Positions 51,393-60,403 of a stretch of DNA of 64,000 bases are shown here, in pieces (the first letter of the stretch is position 1; the number at the start of each line of letters is the position of its first letter). The position numbers were made by a program, and so were the translations under genes. The DNA is from Litoreibacter roseus. GTDB taxonomy: Bacteria; Pseudomonadota; Alphaproteobacteria; Rhodobacterales; Rhodobacteraceae. The notes below the pieces were generated by a model. That model was not told the DNA's origin. It ran no database searches and saw nothing but the letters and a program-made list of their open reading frames with translations. Location: positions 370,630 to 434,629 of the forward strand of contig NZ_BLJE01000003.1 in the NCBI RefSeq assembly GCF_009811795.1, written 5' to 3'.

Positions 51393-52661
51393 ATGAAAGA
51401 AAAGCTGCAGCGCAGCATTTCCGCGAGCAATGCACCGGAACCGGCGGGATGTGGTCCCACGTTGCCTGTCCACGCGAACATGAAACCTCTGCGCCAGCAG
51501 GTTTTCGAAAGCGTCCGCGCAGCGGGGCAGATTTCACGCATTGATGTCGCCAAGAACCTTGGGGTCAGCCCGGGATCTGTCACGCAGATGACCGCCGAGC
51601 TGATCTCGATGGGCTTGGTGGAAGAGGTCGAGACGCCGTCCCAGCACTTGCGCGGAAGGCCGCCCGTTGCCCTCAGTGTAAAGGTCGGTGCGGGCTATGT
51701 CGTAGGCCTCAAACTCGGGGATTTTTCACATTCTGCGGTGATCGTCGATTTCGCCGGCATGCAAATTGCCGAGCTCGATTGCCCCAGTGCCGCGCGAAAG
51801 ATGGAGGCCGATGCCCTGATCGACGAGGCCGAAGCGTTGTGGCGGGCGATCCTCGACAAATCAGCGGTTCTTCCGAAGCAGGTCGCCGCCGTCGGGTTGG
51901 GCCTTGCCGGTATGGTGGATCATGACGCAGGCACAGTGCCGTGGTCGCCGCTTTTGCGGGAACGCGGTGTCGATCTGCGTGCGCTTGCCAGTGCGCGGCT
52001 TGGTGTGCCGGTTCATATCGACAATGACGCCAACATGTTGACCCTGGCCGAACTTTGGTTCGGGGCAGGGCGTGGAAAAAGCGCATTTGCCGTTGTGACC
52101 ATCGAATACGGTGTGGGCATGGGGCTGGTGCTTGACAACCGTCTCTACCGGGGCGCGTTGGGCTTGGGGATGGAACTGGGTCACACCAAGGTTCAATTGG
52201 ATGGCGCGTTGTGTCGGTGCGGAAACCGCGGATGCCTTGAGGCGTATGTCGCCGATTATGCTCTTGTGCGTGAGGCTCGCGTGGCGCTCGACATGCCGCC
52301 GGACAAGGCGGGCCATGTGGGCGCGTTGCTCGAAACGCTGTACGATCAGGCCAAAGCGGGCAATGAGCAGGCCCGAACGATCTTTCGCCGGGCGGGGCGC
52401 TACCTATCGCTGGGATTGTCAAATGTCGTTCACCTCTTTGATCCCGAACTGATTATCCTGTCGGGCGAGCGTATGCGGTACGACTACCTCTATGCAGAGG
52501 ACGTTCTGGCCGAGATGAAAAGCCTCACGCTCGACAACGGGCGTGTGGCCCCGCAGATTGATATCCATGTCTGGGGCGGGTACGTCTGGGCGCGGGGCGG
52601 GGCAGCGCTTGCGCTGTCCGCTGTGACGGACACGATGTTCGGGGAGGCGGCGGAGGCATGA
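51393..52661 (+). CDS. xylR: ROK-family transcriptional regulator of xylose genes
   Basis: A 422-residue ROK repressor. An N-terminal winged helix (about residues 30-90: QVFESVRAAGQISRIDVAKN, GVSPGSVTQMTAELISMGLV) is followed by an actin-like sugar-binding domain with VDHDAGTVPW, HIDNDANMLTLAELWFG and the ROK zinc motif GHTKVQLDGALCRCGNRGCLEAY (Cys residues about 270-280). It is divergent from xylF. Start ATG 51393 is chosen; a TTG six bases before is possible. The VCBS-repeat gene overlaps its stop by four bases, which is unusual for a regulator of xylose use. Confidence 0.88.
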   Translation: MKEKLQRSISASNAPEPAGCGPTLPVHANMKPLRQQVFESVRAAGQISRIDVAKNLGVSPGSVTQMTAELISMGLVEEVETPSQHLRGRPPVALSVKVGAGYVVGLKLGDFSHSAVIVDFAGMQIAELDCPSAARKMEADALIDEAEALWRAILDKSAVLPKQVAAVGLGLAGMVDHDAGTVPWSPLLRERGVDLRALASARLGVPVHIDNDANMLTLAELWFGAGRGKSAFAVVTIEYGVGMGLVLDNRLYRGALGLGMELGHTKVQLDGALCRCGNRGCLEAYVADYALVREARVALDMPPDKAGHVGALLETLYDQAKAGNEQARTIFRRAGRYLSLGLSNVVHLFDPELIILSGERMRYDYLYAEDVLAEMKSLTLDNGRVAPQIDIHVWGGYVWARGGAALALSAVTDTMFGEAAEA

Positions 52662-54145
52662 TATGCTTGACGCTGCTTCTGTGGTGCAGTCCGGCCTTCG
52701 CTGATCCGGCCTTCATCCCCAGTCCACTGCCCGCAGATCACGTCTACGCTGGTGGGTGGGAGCATTTCGTGGGCGGTGGCGTTGCCATTCTTGACTGCGA
52801 TCAGAACGGGTTTCCCGATTTCGTTGTGGCGGGGGGCGAAAACCCCATGCGTTTGTTTCGCAACAGGACGACTTCCGCCGGGGCCGATCTGGCGGTCGAG
52901 ATCGGCGACTTTCCCAAGCTGACAGGTGTGACCGGGTCCTATCCGCTCGATATCGATAATGATGGTTGGCAGGATCTCGTCGTTCTGCGCGTCGGCGCGA
53001 ATGTTTTGCTGAAGGGCGGACCGGGGTGCAGGTTCGAAGACCGCACCCAGCAATGGGGCTTTGAGGGCGGTGACGCATGGTCTACGGCATTCTCCGCCAC
53101 GTGGGAGGCGGGTAGGGACCGCCCGACCTTGGCCATTGGCAACTACGTTAACCGCAGTGACCCGGACGGTCCATTCGAAGCCTGTGACGAGAACGAACTA
53201 CATCGCCCGGTGGAAGGTGCCTTTGAAAAGCAGGTTCTGGCGCCGGGGTTCTGTGCGTTGTCGATGCTATTTTCTGACTGGGACCGCAGCGGGGTCGCGG
53301 ATCTCAGGATCTCCAACGACCGGCATTACTACGTACGCGGCGGGTCTGAACAGATGTGGGCGATGCCCAATCTGACCCTGAGAAATGGCGCAGGATGGGA
53401 GCCCATCAGTATCTGGGGTATGGGGATTGCCAGTCAGGATCTAACGGGCGATGGGCGCCCCGAGGTGATGCTGACCTCCATGGGGGATCAGTTGCTGCAA
53501 TTTGCAACACCTGAGGGCTACCAGACAGCCCCGTTTGAGATCGGCACTTTCGCGCAGCGTCCCTACATTGGCGACGATGGCAGGCCGTCCACGGGCTGGC
53601 ACGCGGAATTTGGCGATGTGAACAATGACGGTCTGGTGGATCTCTTCATCGCGAAAGGCAATGTGGATCAGATGCCGGGCAATGCCATGGCCGATCCCAA
53701 CAACCTGTTGATGCAGGACACATCGGGAAGGTTTTTCGAACGGGGTGGCGTGGCCGGGATTGCAAGCGTGGCCCGCAGTCGTGGTGCAGGATTGACCGAT
53801 TTCAATTTGGATGGACGGCTTGATCTGGTGGTTGTGAACCGACGTGCCCCGCTGGAGTTGTATCAGAACGTGACACCTGACACGGGGAATTGGATTGCGG
53901 TTCTGCCTCAACAGTCAGGTCCCAATCGGCATGCAATCGGTGCGTGGGTCGAAGTTCGCGCGGGGCGGAAAAGCTGGACGAAAGAAATCACTGCAGGCGG
54001 TGGCCATGTCAGCGGGGCATCCGGTCCGATCCACTTTGGTCTTGGGAATGCCGAATCCGCCGAGTTCCGCATTCTCTGGCCGGATGGCGCCGCGTCGCCG
54101 TGGCAGAAAACGGATGCGAACCAGGCGATACAGGTGGCGCGCTAA
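52658..54145 (+). CDS. Secreted VCBS/FG-GAP repeat protein (CRTAC1/ASPIC-UnbV type)
   Basis: A 495-residue exported protein. A short signal peptide (MICLTLLLWCSPAFA-DP) precedes calcium-binding-type loops of the FG-GAP/VCBS pattern: DCDQNGFPD (about 46-54), DIDNDGWQD (about 103-111), DWDRSGVAD, DLTGDGRPE, DVNNDGLVD and DFNLDGRLD, implying about six or seven propeller blades. The C-terminus (NRHAIGAWVEVRAG and HFGLGNAESAEFRILWPDG) is an ASPIC/UnbV domain. Proteins of this family bind metal and adhere to other macromolecules; the exact job is unknown. It overlaps xylR by four bases and the convergent MauG-type gene by four bases. Confidence 0.85.
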   Translation: MICLTLLLWCSPAFADPAFIPSPLPADHVYAGGWEHFVGGGVAILDCDQNGFPDFVVAGGENPMRLFRNRTTSAGADLAVEIGDFPKLTGVTGSYPLDIDNDGWQDLVVLRVGANVLLKGGPGCRFEDRTQQWGFEGGDAWSTAFSATWEAGRDRPTLAIGNYVNRSDPDGPFEACDENELHRPVEGAFEKQVLAPGFCALSMLFSDWDRSGVADLRISNDRHYYVRGGSEQMWAMPNLTLRNGAGWEPISIWGMGIASQDLTGDGRPEVMLTSMGDQLLQFATPEGYQTAPFEIGTFAQRPYIGDDGRPSTGWHAEFGDVNNDGLVDLFIAKGNVDQMPGNAMADPNNLLMQDTSGRFFERGGVAGIASVARSRGAGLTDFNLDGRLDLVVVNRRAPLELYQNVTPDTGNWIAVLPQQSGPNRHAIGAWVEVRAGRKSWTKEITAGGGHVSGASGPIHFGLGNAESAEFRILWPDGAASPWQKTDANQAIQVAR

Positions 54146-55437
54146 CGATCAATAGGAAGGCCGCTCGGCACCCGGTCGGGCAGGCCAAGGCGCCCGCCGA
54201 GGGCGGTTTTGTCCTCAAGCGTGGTGAGAAACGCGATCAGGTCGGCGATGGCTGCGTCCGACAACTCGGCATCAAAGGCAACACGCCGTTCTGCGATATC
54301 CCGAAGCGCTGTCGGATCATCTAGAATGCGCCAGTCCGACACCGCCAACTCTGGTAGTATTGCGTTCTCACGGTCGTAGGGCTGGCTTGAGGTATGGGCG
54401 CGCAGGAACACTGAAAGGTCGCTGTAGGATCCCGTATGACCGTAGGGTGCCGTTCTTGTCACATTGCGTAAGGACGGCGTGCGAAACGCGTATTTATCAA
54501 TATCTTGCCCGGTTACCCTCATGCGCCCCACATCGTTTGCATGGTCTTCGAAGCGCGCTGCCTTGCCGGGGCCGAATTGCGGTTCGCCCATGACGTGAAA
54601 GTCGTGGTCCGTATGAAACACTCCACTGTGGCAGGTAGCGCATTTGGCCTCGCCGTAAAAGAGCTCTGCGCCGCGGATCGCTGCTCCGTCAAGGGTCGCT
54701 TCGCCCCGCAGAACCTGATCGAACAGGCTGTCATCGGACCGCCATTCATAGGACACAAAGGCAGCGATTGCGTTGGAAATGTCGGTGAACGCGATCGGTG
54801 CCCCCGCCGCGATATGTGGATAGACCGCCTCAAAAGCGCTGACATAGTCCGGCAGGTCCGAGACGCGGCGCGACAGCACATCCCATGCCCCACCGGGGCC
54901 GGTGATCCGCCCGGTTCTGACCGCTTTCGATACATCATTTTCGCTGTAGTGCCCCGCCATCTCGTCGGGACTGAGGACCGGAAACATAGTTTGGGCTGAC
55001 AGGATCGACGCGAAGCCTTCGGTCATGTCATCCCCCAAGGGCGTGCGGAGCGTGCCGTCTTGGTCCTCGATCCGCCCGTCATGGAAGAGCACCGTAAATT
55101 CTTGAGCACCAAGATTGAATAACGCTTGCGCATGGCGGGGGATGCGCTGTTCGGGCATATTCTCAGGGTCCGCCCGGCGGTCAGGGCCAAGGCCGATGCC
55201 GCCTTCACCAAGGGACAGCGACACCCCGTCACCCGTGGAAAACTTTGGATGGTGGCACGTTCCGCACGAGATGTTGCGGTTGCCCGACAGGATGGGATCG
55301 TAGAACAGCAACTGCCCCAATCTGGCCTCGTCCAGGCGCACAGGCGCGTAGTCCGCATCAGTCACGGGGGCGGGTAGATCGATCGCATGCGCTATGCTTG
55401 CAGACGTGATGGCCAAGGCTGTCAAAACGTATTTCAT
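54142..55437 (-). CDS. Di-haem cytochrome c peroxidase/MauG-family protein
   Basis: A 431-residue periplasmic di-haem protein. The signal peptide is MKYVLTALAITSASIAHA. Haem 1 is at SCGTCHHPKF (about residues 58-67) and haem 2 at KCATCHSGVFH (about 258-268). The segment GRIEDQDGTLRTPLGDDM corresponds to the calcium/methionine region of bacterial peroxidases. The family includes peroxide-removing enzymes and MauG, which oxidises tryptophan residues in a partner protein. Without structural comparison the two cannot be separated here; a Tyr rather than Met as distal ligand of the second haem would point to MauG. It is convergent with the CRTAC1-type gene. Confidence 0.85.
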   Translation of the reverse strand: MKYVLTALAITSASIAHAIDLPAPVTDADYAPVRLDEARLGQLLFYDPILSGNRNISCGTCHHPKFSTGDGVSLSLGEGGIGLGPDRRADPENMPEQRIPRHAQALFNLGAQEFTVLFHDGRIEDQDGTLRTPLGDDMTEGFASILSAQTMFPVLSPDEMAGHYSENDVSKAVRTGRITGPGGAWDVLSRRVSDLPDYVSAFEAVYPHIAAGAPIAFTDISNAIAAFVSYEWRSDDSLFDQVLRGEATLDGAAIRGAELFYGEAKCATCHSGVFHTDHDFHVMGEPQFGPGKAARFEDHANDVGRMRVTGQDIDKYAFRTPSLRNVTRTAPYGHTGSYSDLSVFLRAHTSSQPYDRENAILPELAVSDWRILDDPTALRDIAERRVAFDAELSDAAIADLIAFLTTLEDKTALGGRLGLPDRVPSGLPIDR

Positions 55438-55491
55438 GGGCGCAGAGTAGCGCCAGTCCGCTAAGACGCAAGACCCGCAGATTGCGTAAGG

Positions 55492-56721
55492 CTATGTTTC
55501 TACCGAATTGATATCCCTCAGAAATTTTGGAATTTTGTCCTTAAACTTGAAAAAGCCTGCGGTTGCATTTGGCCATGCGCGCCGATCATAGGAACGTTGG
55601 GGGCGTTTCAGTGCAATCCCGACATCCTTCAGTTTGGATTCTAGCACATCCAGCGCCTCTGCCGCAGGGCCAACGGGCGCATAAGGCGTGACGAGATGCG
55701 TCAGATCATGTTCAACAGCCCAGTCAACAATTCCCGCGGTGTCTTCTGGCGTGAAGGGTGTCTCGCGAATATCAGCCAGACGATCCTGCAGGCGCTCAAG
55801 TGTCGACGTGATGGCACCCTCCGTGAAGGACAGCACGGGGTCGGCAACGGCAAGTTGAGATCGCGCGCTGGCACATGTCATCGCGGCCATCACCAAGGGG
55901 GAGAAGCCATCGTCGAAAAGAAATTCCGGCGCAAGATCATCCTCGGTCAAAAGCAATCCGGACCGGGCGTTTTTGTCCCAATCGTCTCCACCCGGCAGAT
56001 CGGTCCGATCCGGGTTGGGCATGCCGTCTACTGGGGGCGCATGGGCTGCAAGATCGGAGGGATCCGGTCGGAACCGACCTTCCGTGAATTTCGCGATATT
56101 CGAGTGCCGGGCGAGATAGGTCTTGCCGGGTGTCTGCAGGCCCGCCACCCACCGCCAGCCCAGGGTGTTTGAGGCAGGGTCGCCGTCCAAGAGGTGACGG
56201 AGGAAAAAATCGGCCCCGAGCTCCCACGGGAGCCGCAGGGTGAAAATCCAGATAGACGCAAACCACATACGCGCGTGATTGTGAATATACCCTTTAGATA
56301 CAAGCTCTTGCGCCCAATGGTTGAAGCACTCTATTTCTGTTTCCCCACGGCAGGCGGCCTCGAACTCCGACCGCAATCCGGACTCGGTCTGGACCCTGTT
56401 CCAAGCCTGATTGACACCCGCACGGTAGGTCGTCCACACACTGGGGCGCATCTCCAGCCAGCCCTTCCAATAGGTCCGCCAATAGACCTCCTGAATGAAT
56501 TTTTGAGCTGCATCCGGCGTATGTTCAGACAGCACATGGCCGAGCACCTCGTCTTCGGTGATCAACCGATGGCGCAGATATGGCGACAACATCGAGACAT
56601 GCGGGTGGCCGGGAATATCTGCGTTGCGGTTCGCTGCATAGGCGCGTCCTGCCTTGGGCGCAAAATCATTCAGCCGAGACAGGCCAGCGGCGCGGGTGGG
56701 ATCAAACAGCATCAAGGTCAT
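55492..56721 (-). CDS. DNA photolyase-like FAD-binding protein with permuted domains
   Basis: A 409-residue protein. Its first about 270 residues match the helical FAD domain of photolyases: FIQEVYWRTYWKGWLEMRPSVW-like core (about residues 70-91), CFNHWAQELVSKGYIHNHARM (about 130-150 with the conserved N-H-A-R-M), FASIWIFTLRLPWELGADFF and DGDPASNTLGWRW...GLQTPGKTY. The N-terminal antenna domain of normal photolyases is missing; instead about residues 290-400 have a Rossmann-like pattern resembling the end of that antenna domain (DWAVEHDLTHLVTPYAPVGP, LKDVGIALKRPQRSYD, TAGFFKFKDKIPKF). ATG 56721 is chosen with GATAAGG before it. DNA repair is plausible; a cryptochrome-like role is possible. 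Confidence 0.75.
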   Translation of the reverse strand: MTLMLFDPTRAAGLSRLNDFAPKAGRAYAANRNADIPGHPHVSMLSPYLRHRLITEDEVLGHVLSEHTPDAAQKFIQEVYWRTYWKGWLEMRPSVWTTYRAGVNQAWNRVQTESGLRSEFEAACRGETEIECFNHWAQELVSKGYIHNHARMWFASIWIFTLRLPWELGADFFLRHLLDGDPASNTLGWRWVAGLQTPGKTYLARHSNIAKFTEGRFRPDPSDLAAHAPPVDGMPNPDRTDLPGGDDWDKNARSGLLLTEDDLAPEFLFDDGFSPLVMAAMTCASARSQLAVADPVLSFTEGAITSTLERLQDRLADIRETPFTPEDTAGIVDWAVEHDLTHLVTPYAPVGPAAEALDVLESKLKDVGIALKRPQRSYDRRAWPNATAGFFKFKDKIPKFLRDINSVET

Positions 56722-56865
56722 CCTTATCGGGGGGTTGACGGTATGGCCCCGACGCCCAACTTCAAGGGCTGACCCGGGATGCGCTTGCACCCGTTTTTTT
56801 CCAACACTAACCTGATGTTCACATTTCAGCGCTACGCACCGCTACAATCCGAAAAGGCAGGCTAC

Positions 56866-57489
56866 ATGAACGACCCCGTCGAAACTTATATGAACCTTGT
56901 GCCGATGGTGGTCGAACAGACCAGCCGCGGCGAACGCGCCTACGACATTTTCTCCCGCCTCTTGAAAGAGCGGATCATTTTCATCAACGGCCCGATCCAC
57001 GACGGCATGTCTCACCTGATTGTGGCACAGCTTTTGCACCTTGAGGCGGAAAACCCGTCGAAAGAGATCAGCATTTACATCAACTCACCCGGCGGCGTGG
57101 TGACGAGCGGTCTGTCGATTTACGACACCATGCAGTACATCAAGCCCAAGGTATCGACGCTTTGCATTGGGCAGGCGGCGTCGATGGGGTCAGTTCTTCT
57201 GGCTGGTGGTGAGCCTGGTATGCGCTTCTCACTGCCCAACAGCCGCATCATGGTCCACCAGCCCTCCGGTGGATATCAGGGGCAAGCCTCCGATATCATG
57301 ATCCATGCGGCTGAGACGCAAAAGCTGAAAGACAGGCTCTACGACATCTACGTCAAACACACAGGGCAGACCAAAAAGTCGGTCGAGAAGGCCTTGGATC
57401 GTGACAACTTCATGTCTCCGGAAGAGGCAAAGGAATGGGGTCACATTGACGAGATCGTGGAAAGCCGCCCAAAGGGTGATGATGCTTAA
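56866..57489 (+). CDS. clpP: ATP-dependent Clp protease proteolytic subunit
   Basis: A 207-residue serine protease of the ClpP family, forming a double heptameric chamber. The catalytic triad shows as Ser106 (GQAASMGS), His131 (RIMVHQP) and Asp in the DRDNF stretch (about 178-180). [19 protein letters not shown] is the usual mature start; ATG 56866 with AGGC some eight bases upstream gives the standard length, while an upstream ATG would add 29 odd residues. clpX follows 185 bases later. Confidence 0.94.
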   Translation: MNDPVETYMNLVPMVVEQTSRGERAYDIFSRLLKERIIFINGPIHDGMSHLIVAQLLHLEAENPSKEISIYINSPGGVVTSGLSIYDTMQYIKPKVSTLCIGQAASMGSVLLAGGEPGMRFSLPNSRIMVHQPSGGYQGQASDIMIHAAETQKLKDRLYDIYVKHTGQTKKSVEKALDRDNFMSPEEAKEWGHIDEIVESRPKGDDA

Positions 57490-57512
57490 TATTTAGGCAT
57501 TCTAAGGCTTTG

Positions 57513-57548
57513 TGTGGCAGGTGGCTGACTTAGCGACCCCCTGCCACA
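57513..57548 (+). terminator. Hairpin between clpP and clpX
   Basis: TGTGGCAGG (57513-57521) and CCTGCCACA (57540-57548) make nine pairs with an 18-base loop, followed 8 bases later by ATTTT. It may stop part of the clpP transcription before clpX. Weak T tract, so confidence is moderate. Confidence 0.45.
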
Positions 57549-57674
57549 TAAGACTATTTTGGCGTTGTGCCTCTTGCGGGGCTGGCCTAACCTACACGGA
57601 AAGTGCGGCAGAAGTCGCGGGGCGGTAGCTGATGACAGGAAGCCACCGCTGAAGGATTTGAAAAAGGGCGTGTG

Positions 57675-58937
57675 ATGGCAAGCAATTCCGGCGACAGTAA
57701 AAATACCTTGTATTGCTCGTTCTGCGGCAAGTCTCAGCATGAAGTGCGGAAGCTTATTGCTGGCCCGACCGTTTTCATCTGTGACGAATGCGTCGAGCTT
57801 TGCATGGACATCATTCGCGAGGAAACCAAGACGGCTGGCCTGAAAGCTGCCGACGGTGTTCCGACCCCGCAGGAGATTTGCGAGGTCCTGGACGATTACG
57901 TGATCGGGCAGGCCCATGCCAAGCGGGTGCTGTCCGTTGCCGTGCACAACCACTATAAGCGGCTCAACCACGCGTCCAAGTCCGGTGATATTGAGCTGGC
58001 GAAATCCAATATCATGCTGATCGGTCCGACCGGCTGTGGTAAAACGCTTCTGGCTCAGACGCTCGCACGCATTCTGGATGTGCCATTTACGATGGCTGAT
58101 GCCACGACGCTGACTGAAGCGGGTTATGTGGGCGAGGATGTCGAGAATATCATTCTCAAGCTGCTTCAGGCATCCGAGTACAACGTTGAGCGCGCGCAGC
58201 GCGGCATCGTGTACATCGACGAGGTCGACAAGATCACACGCAAGTCCGACAATCCGTCCATCACGCGGGACGTATCGGGTGAGGGCGTTCAGCAGGCACT
58301 GCTGAAAATTATGGAAGGTACGGTGGCCTCCGTTCCCCCGCAAGGTGGTCGCAAACATCCGCAGCAGGAATTCCTGCAGGTGGACACGACAAATATTCTC
58401 TTCATCTGCGGCGGTGCATTCGCCGGTCTGGACAAGATCATTGCGCAACGTGGCAAGGGGTCCGCGATGGGCTTTGGCGCCGATGTACGCGACGAAAATG
58501 ACAAGGGTGTCGGTGATCTCTTCAAGGAACTTGAGCCGGAAGATCTGTTGAAATTCGGTCTTATCCCGGAATTTGTCGGTCGTTTGCCGGTGATTGCGAC
58601 GCTTGAGGATCTGGACGAGGACGCGCTGGTGACGATCCTCACCAAGCCGAAGAACGCGTTGGTCAAGCAATATCAGCGGCTGTTTGAACTAGAAGACGCC
58701 AAGCTGACATTCACCGACGACGCACTCGCGGCCATTGCGAAACGGGCGATCGAGCGGAAAACAGGTGCACGTGGACTTCGGTCTATCCTTGAAGACATTT
58801 TGTTGGATACGATGTTCGATCTTCCAGCACTTGAAAATGTCGACGAAGTTGTTGTGAACGTGGAAGCTGTGAGCCGTGAGGCAAAGCCGCTTATGATCTA
58901 CGCCGAAGCAAAGGGCGCAGGCGCGTCGGCCAGCTAA
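57675..58937 (+). CDS. clpX: ATP-dependent Clp protease ATP-binding subunit ClpX
   Basis: A 420-residue AAA+ unfoldase. The N-terminal zinc domain has CSFCGK and ICDEC (Cys about 14, 17, 36, 39). The AAA+ module carries Walker A GPTGCGKT, Walker [11 protein letters not shown], sensor 1 near [13 protein letters not shown], the pore loop GYVGEDVE and the ClpP-binding loop region [14 protein letters not shown] 57675 is preferred over the GTG three bases earlier. It works with ClpP upstream. Confidence 0.96.
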   Translation: MASNSGDSKNTLYCSFCGKSQHEVRKLIAGPTVFICDECVELCMDIIREETKTAGLKAADGVPTPQEICEVLDDYVIGQAHAKRVLSVAVHNHYKRLNHASKSGDIELAKSNIMLIGPTGCGKTLLAQTLARILDVPFTMADATTLTEAGYVGEDVENIILKLLQASEYNVERAQRGIVYIDEVDKITRKSDNPSITRDVSGEGVQQALLKIMEGTVASVPPQGGRKHPQQEFLQVDTTNILFICGGAFAGLDKIIAQRGKGSAMGFGADVRDENDKGVGDLFKELEPEDLLKFGLIPEFVGRLPVIATLEDLDEDALVTILTKPKNALVKQYQRLFELEDAKLTFTDDALAAIAKRAIERKTGARGLRSILEDILLDTMFDLPALENVDEVVVNVEAVSREAKPLMIYAEAKGAGASAS

Positions 58938-58955
58938 CGCCTGCCGAGCCTCCTT

Positions 58956-58978
58956 GCGACTGGACCTTGTGCAGTCGC
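58956..58978 (+). other. Hairpin after clpX
   Basis: GCGACTG (58956-58962) and CAGTCGC (58972-58978) with a nine-base loop lie between clpX and the NDUFA12 gene. There is no T run after it, so it may stabilise the clpX message instead of ending it. Confidence 0.35.
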
Positions 58979-59015
58979 TGAGGCATAGAGCACAAAACAA
59001 CACCGGGGGACACCG

Positions 59016-59399
59016 ATGGGCATCCTGAATTCCTTGCTGCGCGCCGTCACATGGTGGAACGGCCAGACGCTGAACACGCAGTTGTTTACGTGGCGCAGGG
59101 GTGTGAAGGTTGGCGAAGATGACGCTGGCAACATATTCTACACCAACAAGGATGAGACTCGCCGTTGGGTGATTTATAATGGCGAGGCTGAAGCGTCCCG
59201 CGTGAGCCCGGATTGGCATGGATGGTTGCATCACACATGGGACGAGCCGCCTACGAAAAAACCGTTGCCCCGGAAAACCTGGGAAAAACCGCACCAAGAA
59301 AATCTGACAGGCACACCGCAGGCTTATGCGCCCGCAGGCTCCATCCGCCGCGCCGACCCTGAGCCACGGGCGGATTACGAAGCCTGGTCCCCCGAATAA
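59016..59399 (+). CDS. Complex I accessory subunit NDUFA12 (17.2 kDa)
   Basis: A 127-residue homologue of the mitochondrial complex I subunit NDUFA12 (B17.2), kept in alphaproteobacteria. Diagnostic segments are [26 protein letters not shown] (quoted here across about 14-39; family W-x-T and V-G-x-D-x-x-G-N), [24 protein letters not shown] and the tail [17 protein letters not shown]. It binds the matrix-facing arm of complex I. It starts the row NDUFA12-mlaD-DUF2155 that is conserved in Rhodobacterales. Confidence 0.9.
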   Translation: MGILNSLLRAVTWWNGQTLNTQLFTWRRGVKVGEDDAGNIFYTNKDETRRWVIYNGEAEASRVSPDWHGWLHHTWDEPPTKKPLPRKTWEKPHQENLTGTPQAYAPAGSIRRADPEPRADYEAWSPE

Positions 59400-59417
59400 C
59401 CGATCTGAGAGATCACC

Positions 59418-59870
59418 ATGCGCGAAAATGTAACCGAAATTCTGACTGGCACAGGCGTTCTGGCCATTGCTGTGGCATTCGCTGTTTACGCAATGGGGTT
59501 TGCAAACCTCAGCACGGGCGGGGGCAGTTACCCATTGACCGCCAGTTTTAGGTCCATCGAAGGCGTGAGCGTTGGCACCGATGTTCGGATGGCGGGCGTT
59601 AAGGTCGGCAGCGTGACCAATCTTGAACTCGACCCGGCAACGTTCCGCGCGGTTGCTGAATTCTCAATGCAGGATGACATCGAAATCCCAGACGACAGTG
59701 CAATTGCGATCAGTTCCGAAGGCCTGTTGGGTGGCAATTTCGTCGAGGTGATCCCCGGCGGCTCACCTTTCAACCTCGAAGCCGGTGGAGAGATCGAGGA
59801 CACGCAAAGCTCGGTCAGCCTGATCACGTTGCTTCTGAGATTTGTCACAGGATCGGATGACGGGGAATGA
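59418..59870 (+). CDS. mlaD: Outer membrane lipid asymmetry protein MlaD
   Basis: A 150-residue MCE-domain protein. One N-terminal helix (VLAIAVAFAVYAMGFANL) anchors it in the inner membrane, and the MCE fold follows (YPLTASFRSIEGVSVGTDVR, MAGVKVGSVTNLELDP, ALAISSEGLLGGNFVEVIPGG-like IAISSEGLLGGNFVEVIPG). It binds phospholipid in the Mla transport system. The other mla genes are not in this window, which is normal for this block in Rhodobacterales. It overlaps the DUF2155 gene by four bases (ATGA). Confidence 0.9.
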   Translation: MRENVTEILTGTGVLAIAVAFAVYAMGFANLSTGGGSYPLTASFRSIEGVSVGTDVRMAGVKVGSVTNLELDPATFRAVAEFSMQDDIEIPDDSAIAISSEGLLGGNFVEVIPGGSPFNLEAGGEIEDTQSSVSLITLLLRFVTGSDDGE

Positions 59871-60403
59871 TCCGCGCTGCCTTTACTGCAGCGCTTCTTC
59901 TCACTCAAAGCGCTGCCGGGCAGGTCATCGAGGGTGACACCTCGCCCGAGACCATTCAGGGCGACAATTCGACGTTTCGTATTGGACCGGCACGCGGTGT
60001 GAACAACCCGCGTCTTGGTCGTTCGGTCAGTCGGGAGGTTCAGGAGTCCGTGTCTTCTGCACCCGTCGCGCTGTTACGCGGGCTCGATAAAATGTCCGGC
60101 GAAAGCAGCGATCTGCAATTGGTCTCACAGGAACCGCAACGGTTTGGAACTCTGACGCTTGAGATGGGCGAATGCCGCTATCCTATCGGCAATCCAAACG
60201 GTGACGCTTATGTTCAGATGCGTATCTACGCCCGTGACGTTCAGGAACCGGTGTTCGATGGATGGATGGTTGCGTCGAGCCCGGCGTTGATGGCGCTGGA
60301 TCACCCTCGCTATGACGTCTGGGCTATTCGTTGCAAACTTGATGAGCAGACACCGCTTGTGGCTGACGAAGAAAGTTCCCGTCGGCCTGTAATGCGGCCT
60401 TGA
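59867..60403 (+). CDS. DUF2155 periplasmic protein
   Basis: A 178-residue exported protein with a short signal peptide (MIRAAFTAALLLTQSAAG) and the DUF2155 core from about residue 90: FGTLTLEMGECRYPIGNPNG, DAYVQMRIYARDVQEPVFDG, WMVASSPALMALDHPRYDVW. Function is unknown; the family is alphaproteobacterial and follows mlaD or NDUFA12. Its 3' end overlaps the convergent aat gene by about 80 bases, which is large but both frames are well supported by homology to their families. Confidence 0.85.
   Translation: MIRAAFTAALLLTQSAAGQVIEGDTSPETIQGDNSTFRIGPARGVNNPRLGRSVSREVQESVSSAPVALLRGLDKMSGESSDLQLVSQEPQRFGTLTLEMGECRYPIGNPNGDAYVQMRIYARDVQEPVFDGWMVASSPALMALDHPRYDVWAIRCKLDEQTPLVADEESSRRPVMRP

Noticed and set aside
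57486..58670. A 394-codon open frame on the minus strand opposite clpX
   Set aside because: It lies wholly antisense to clpX, shows no recognisable protein pattern and has no ribosome site worth noting.
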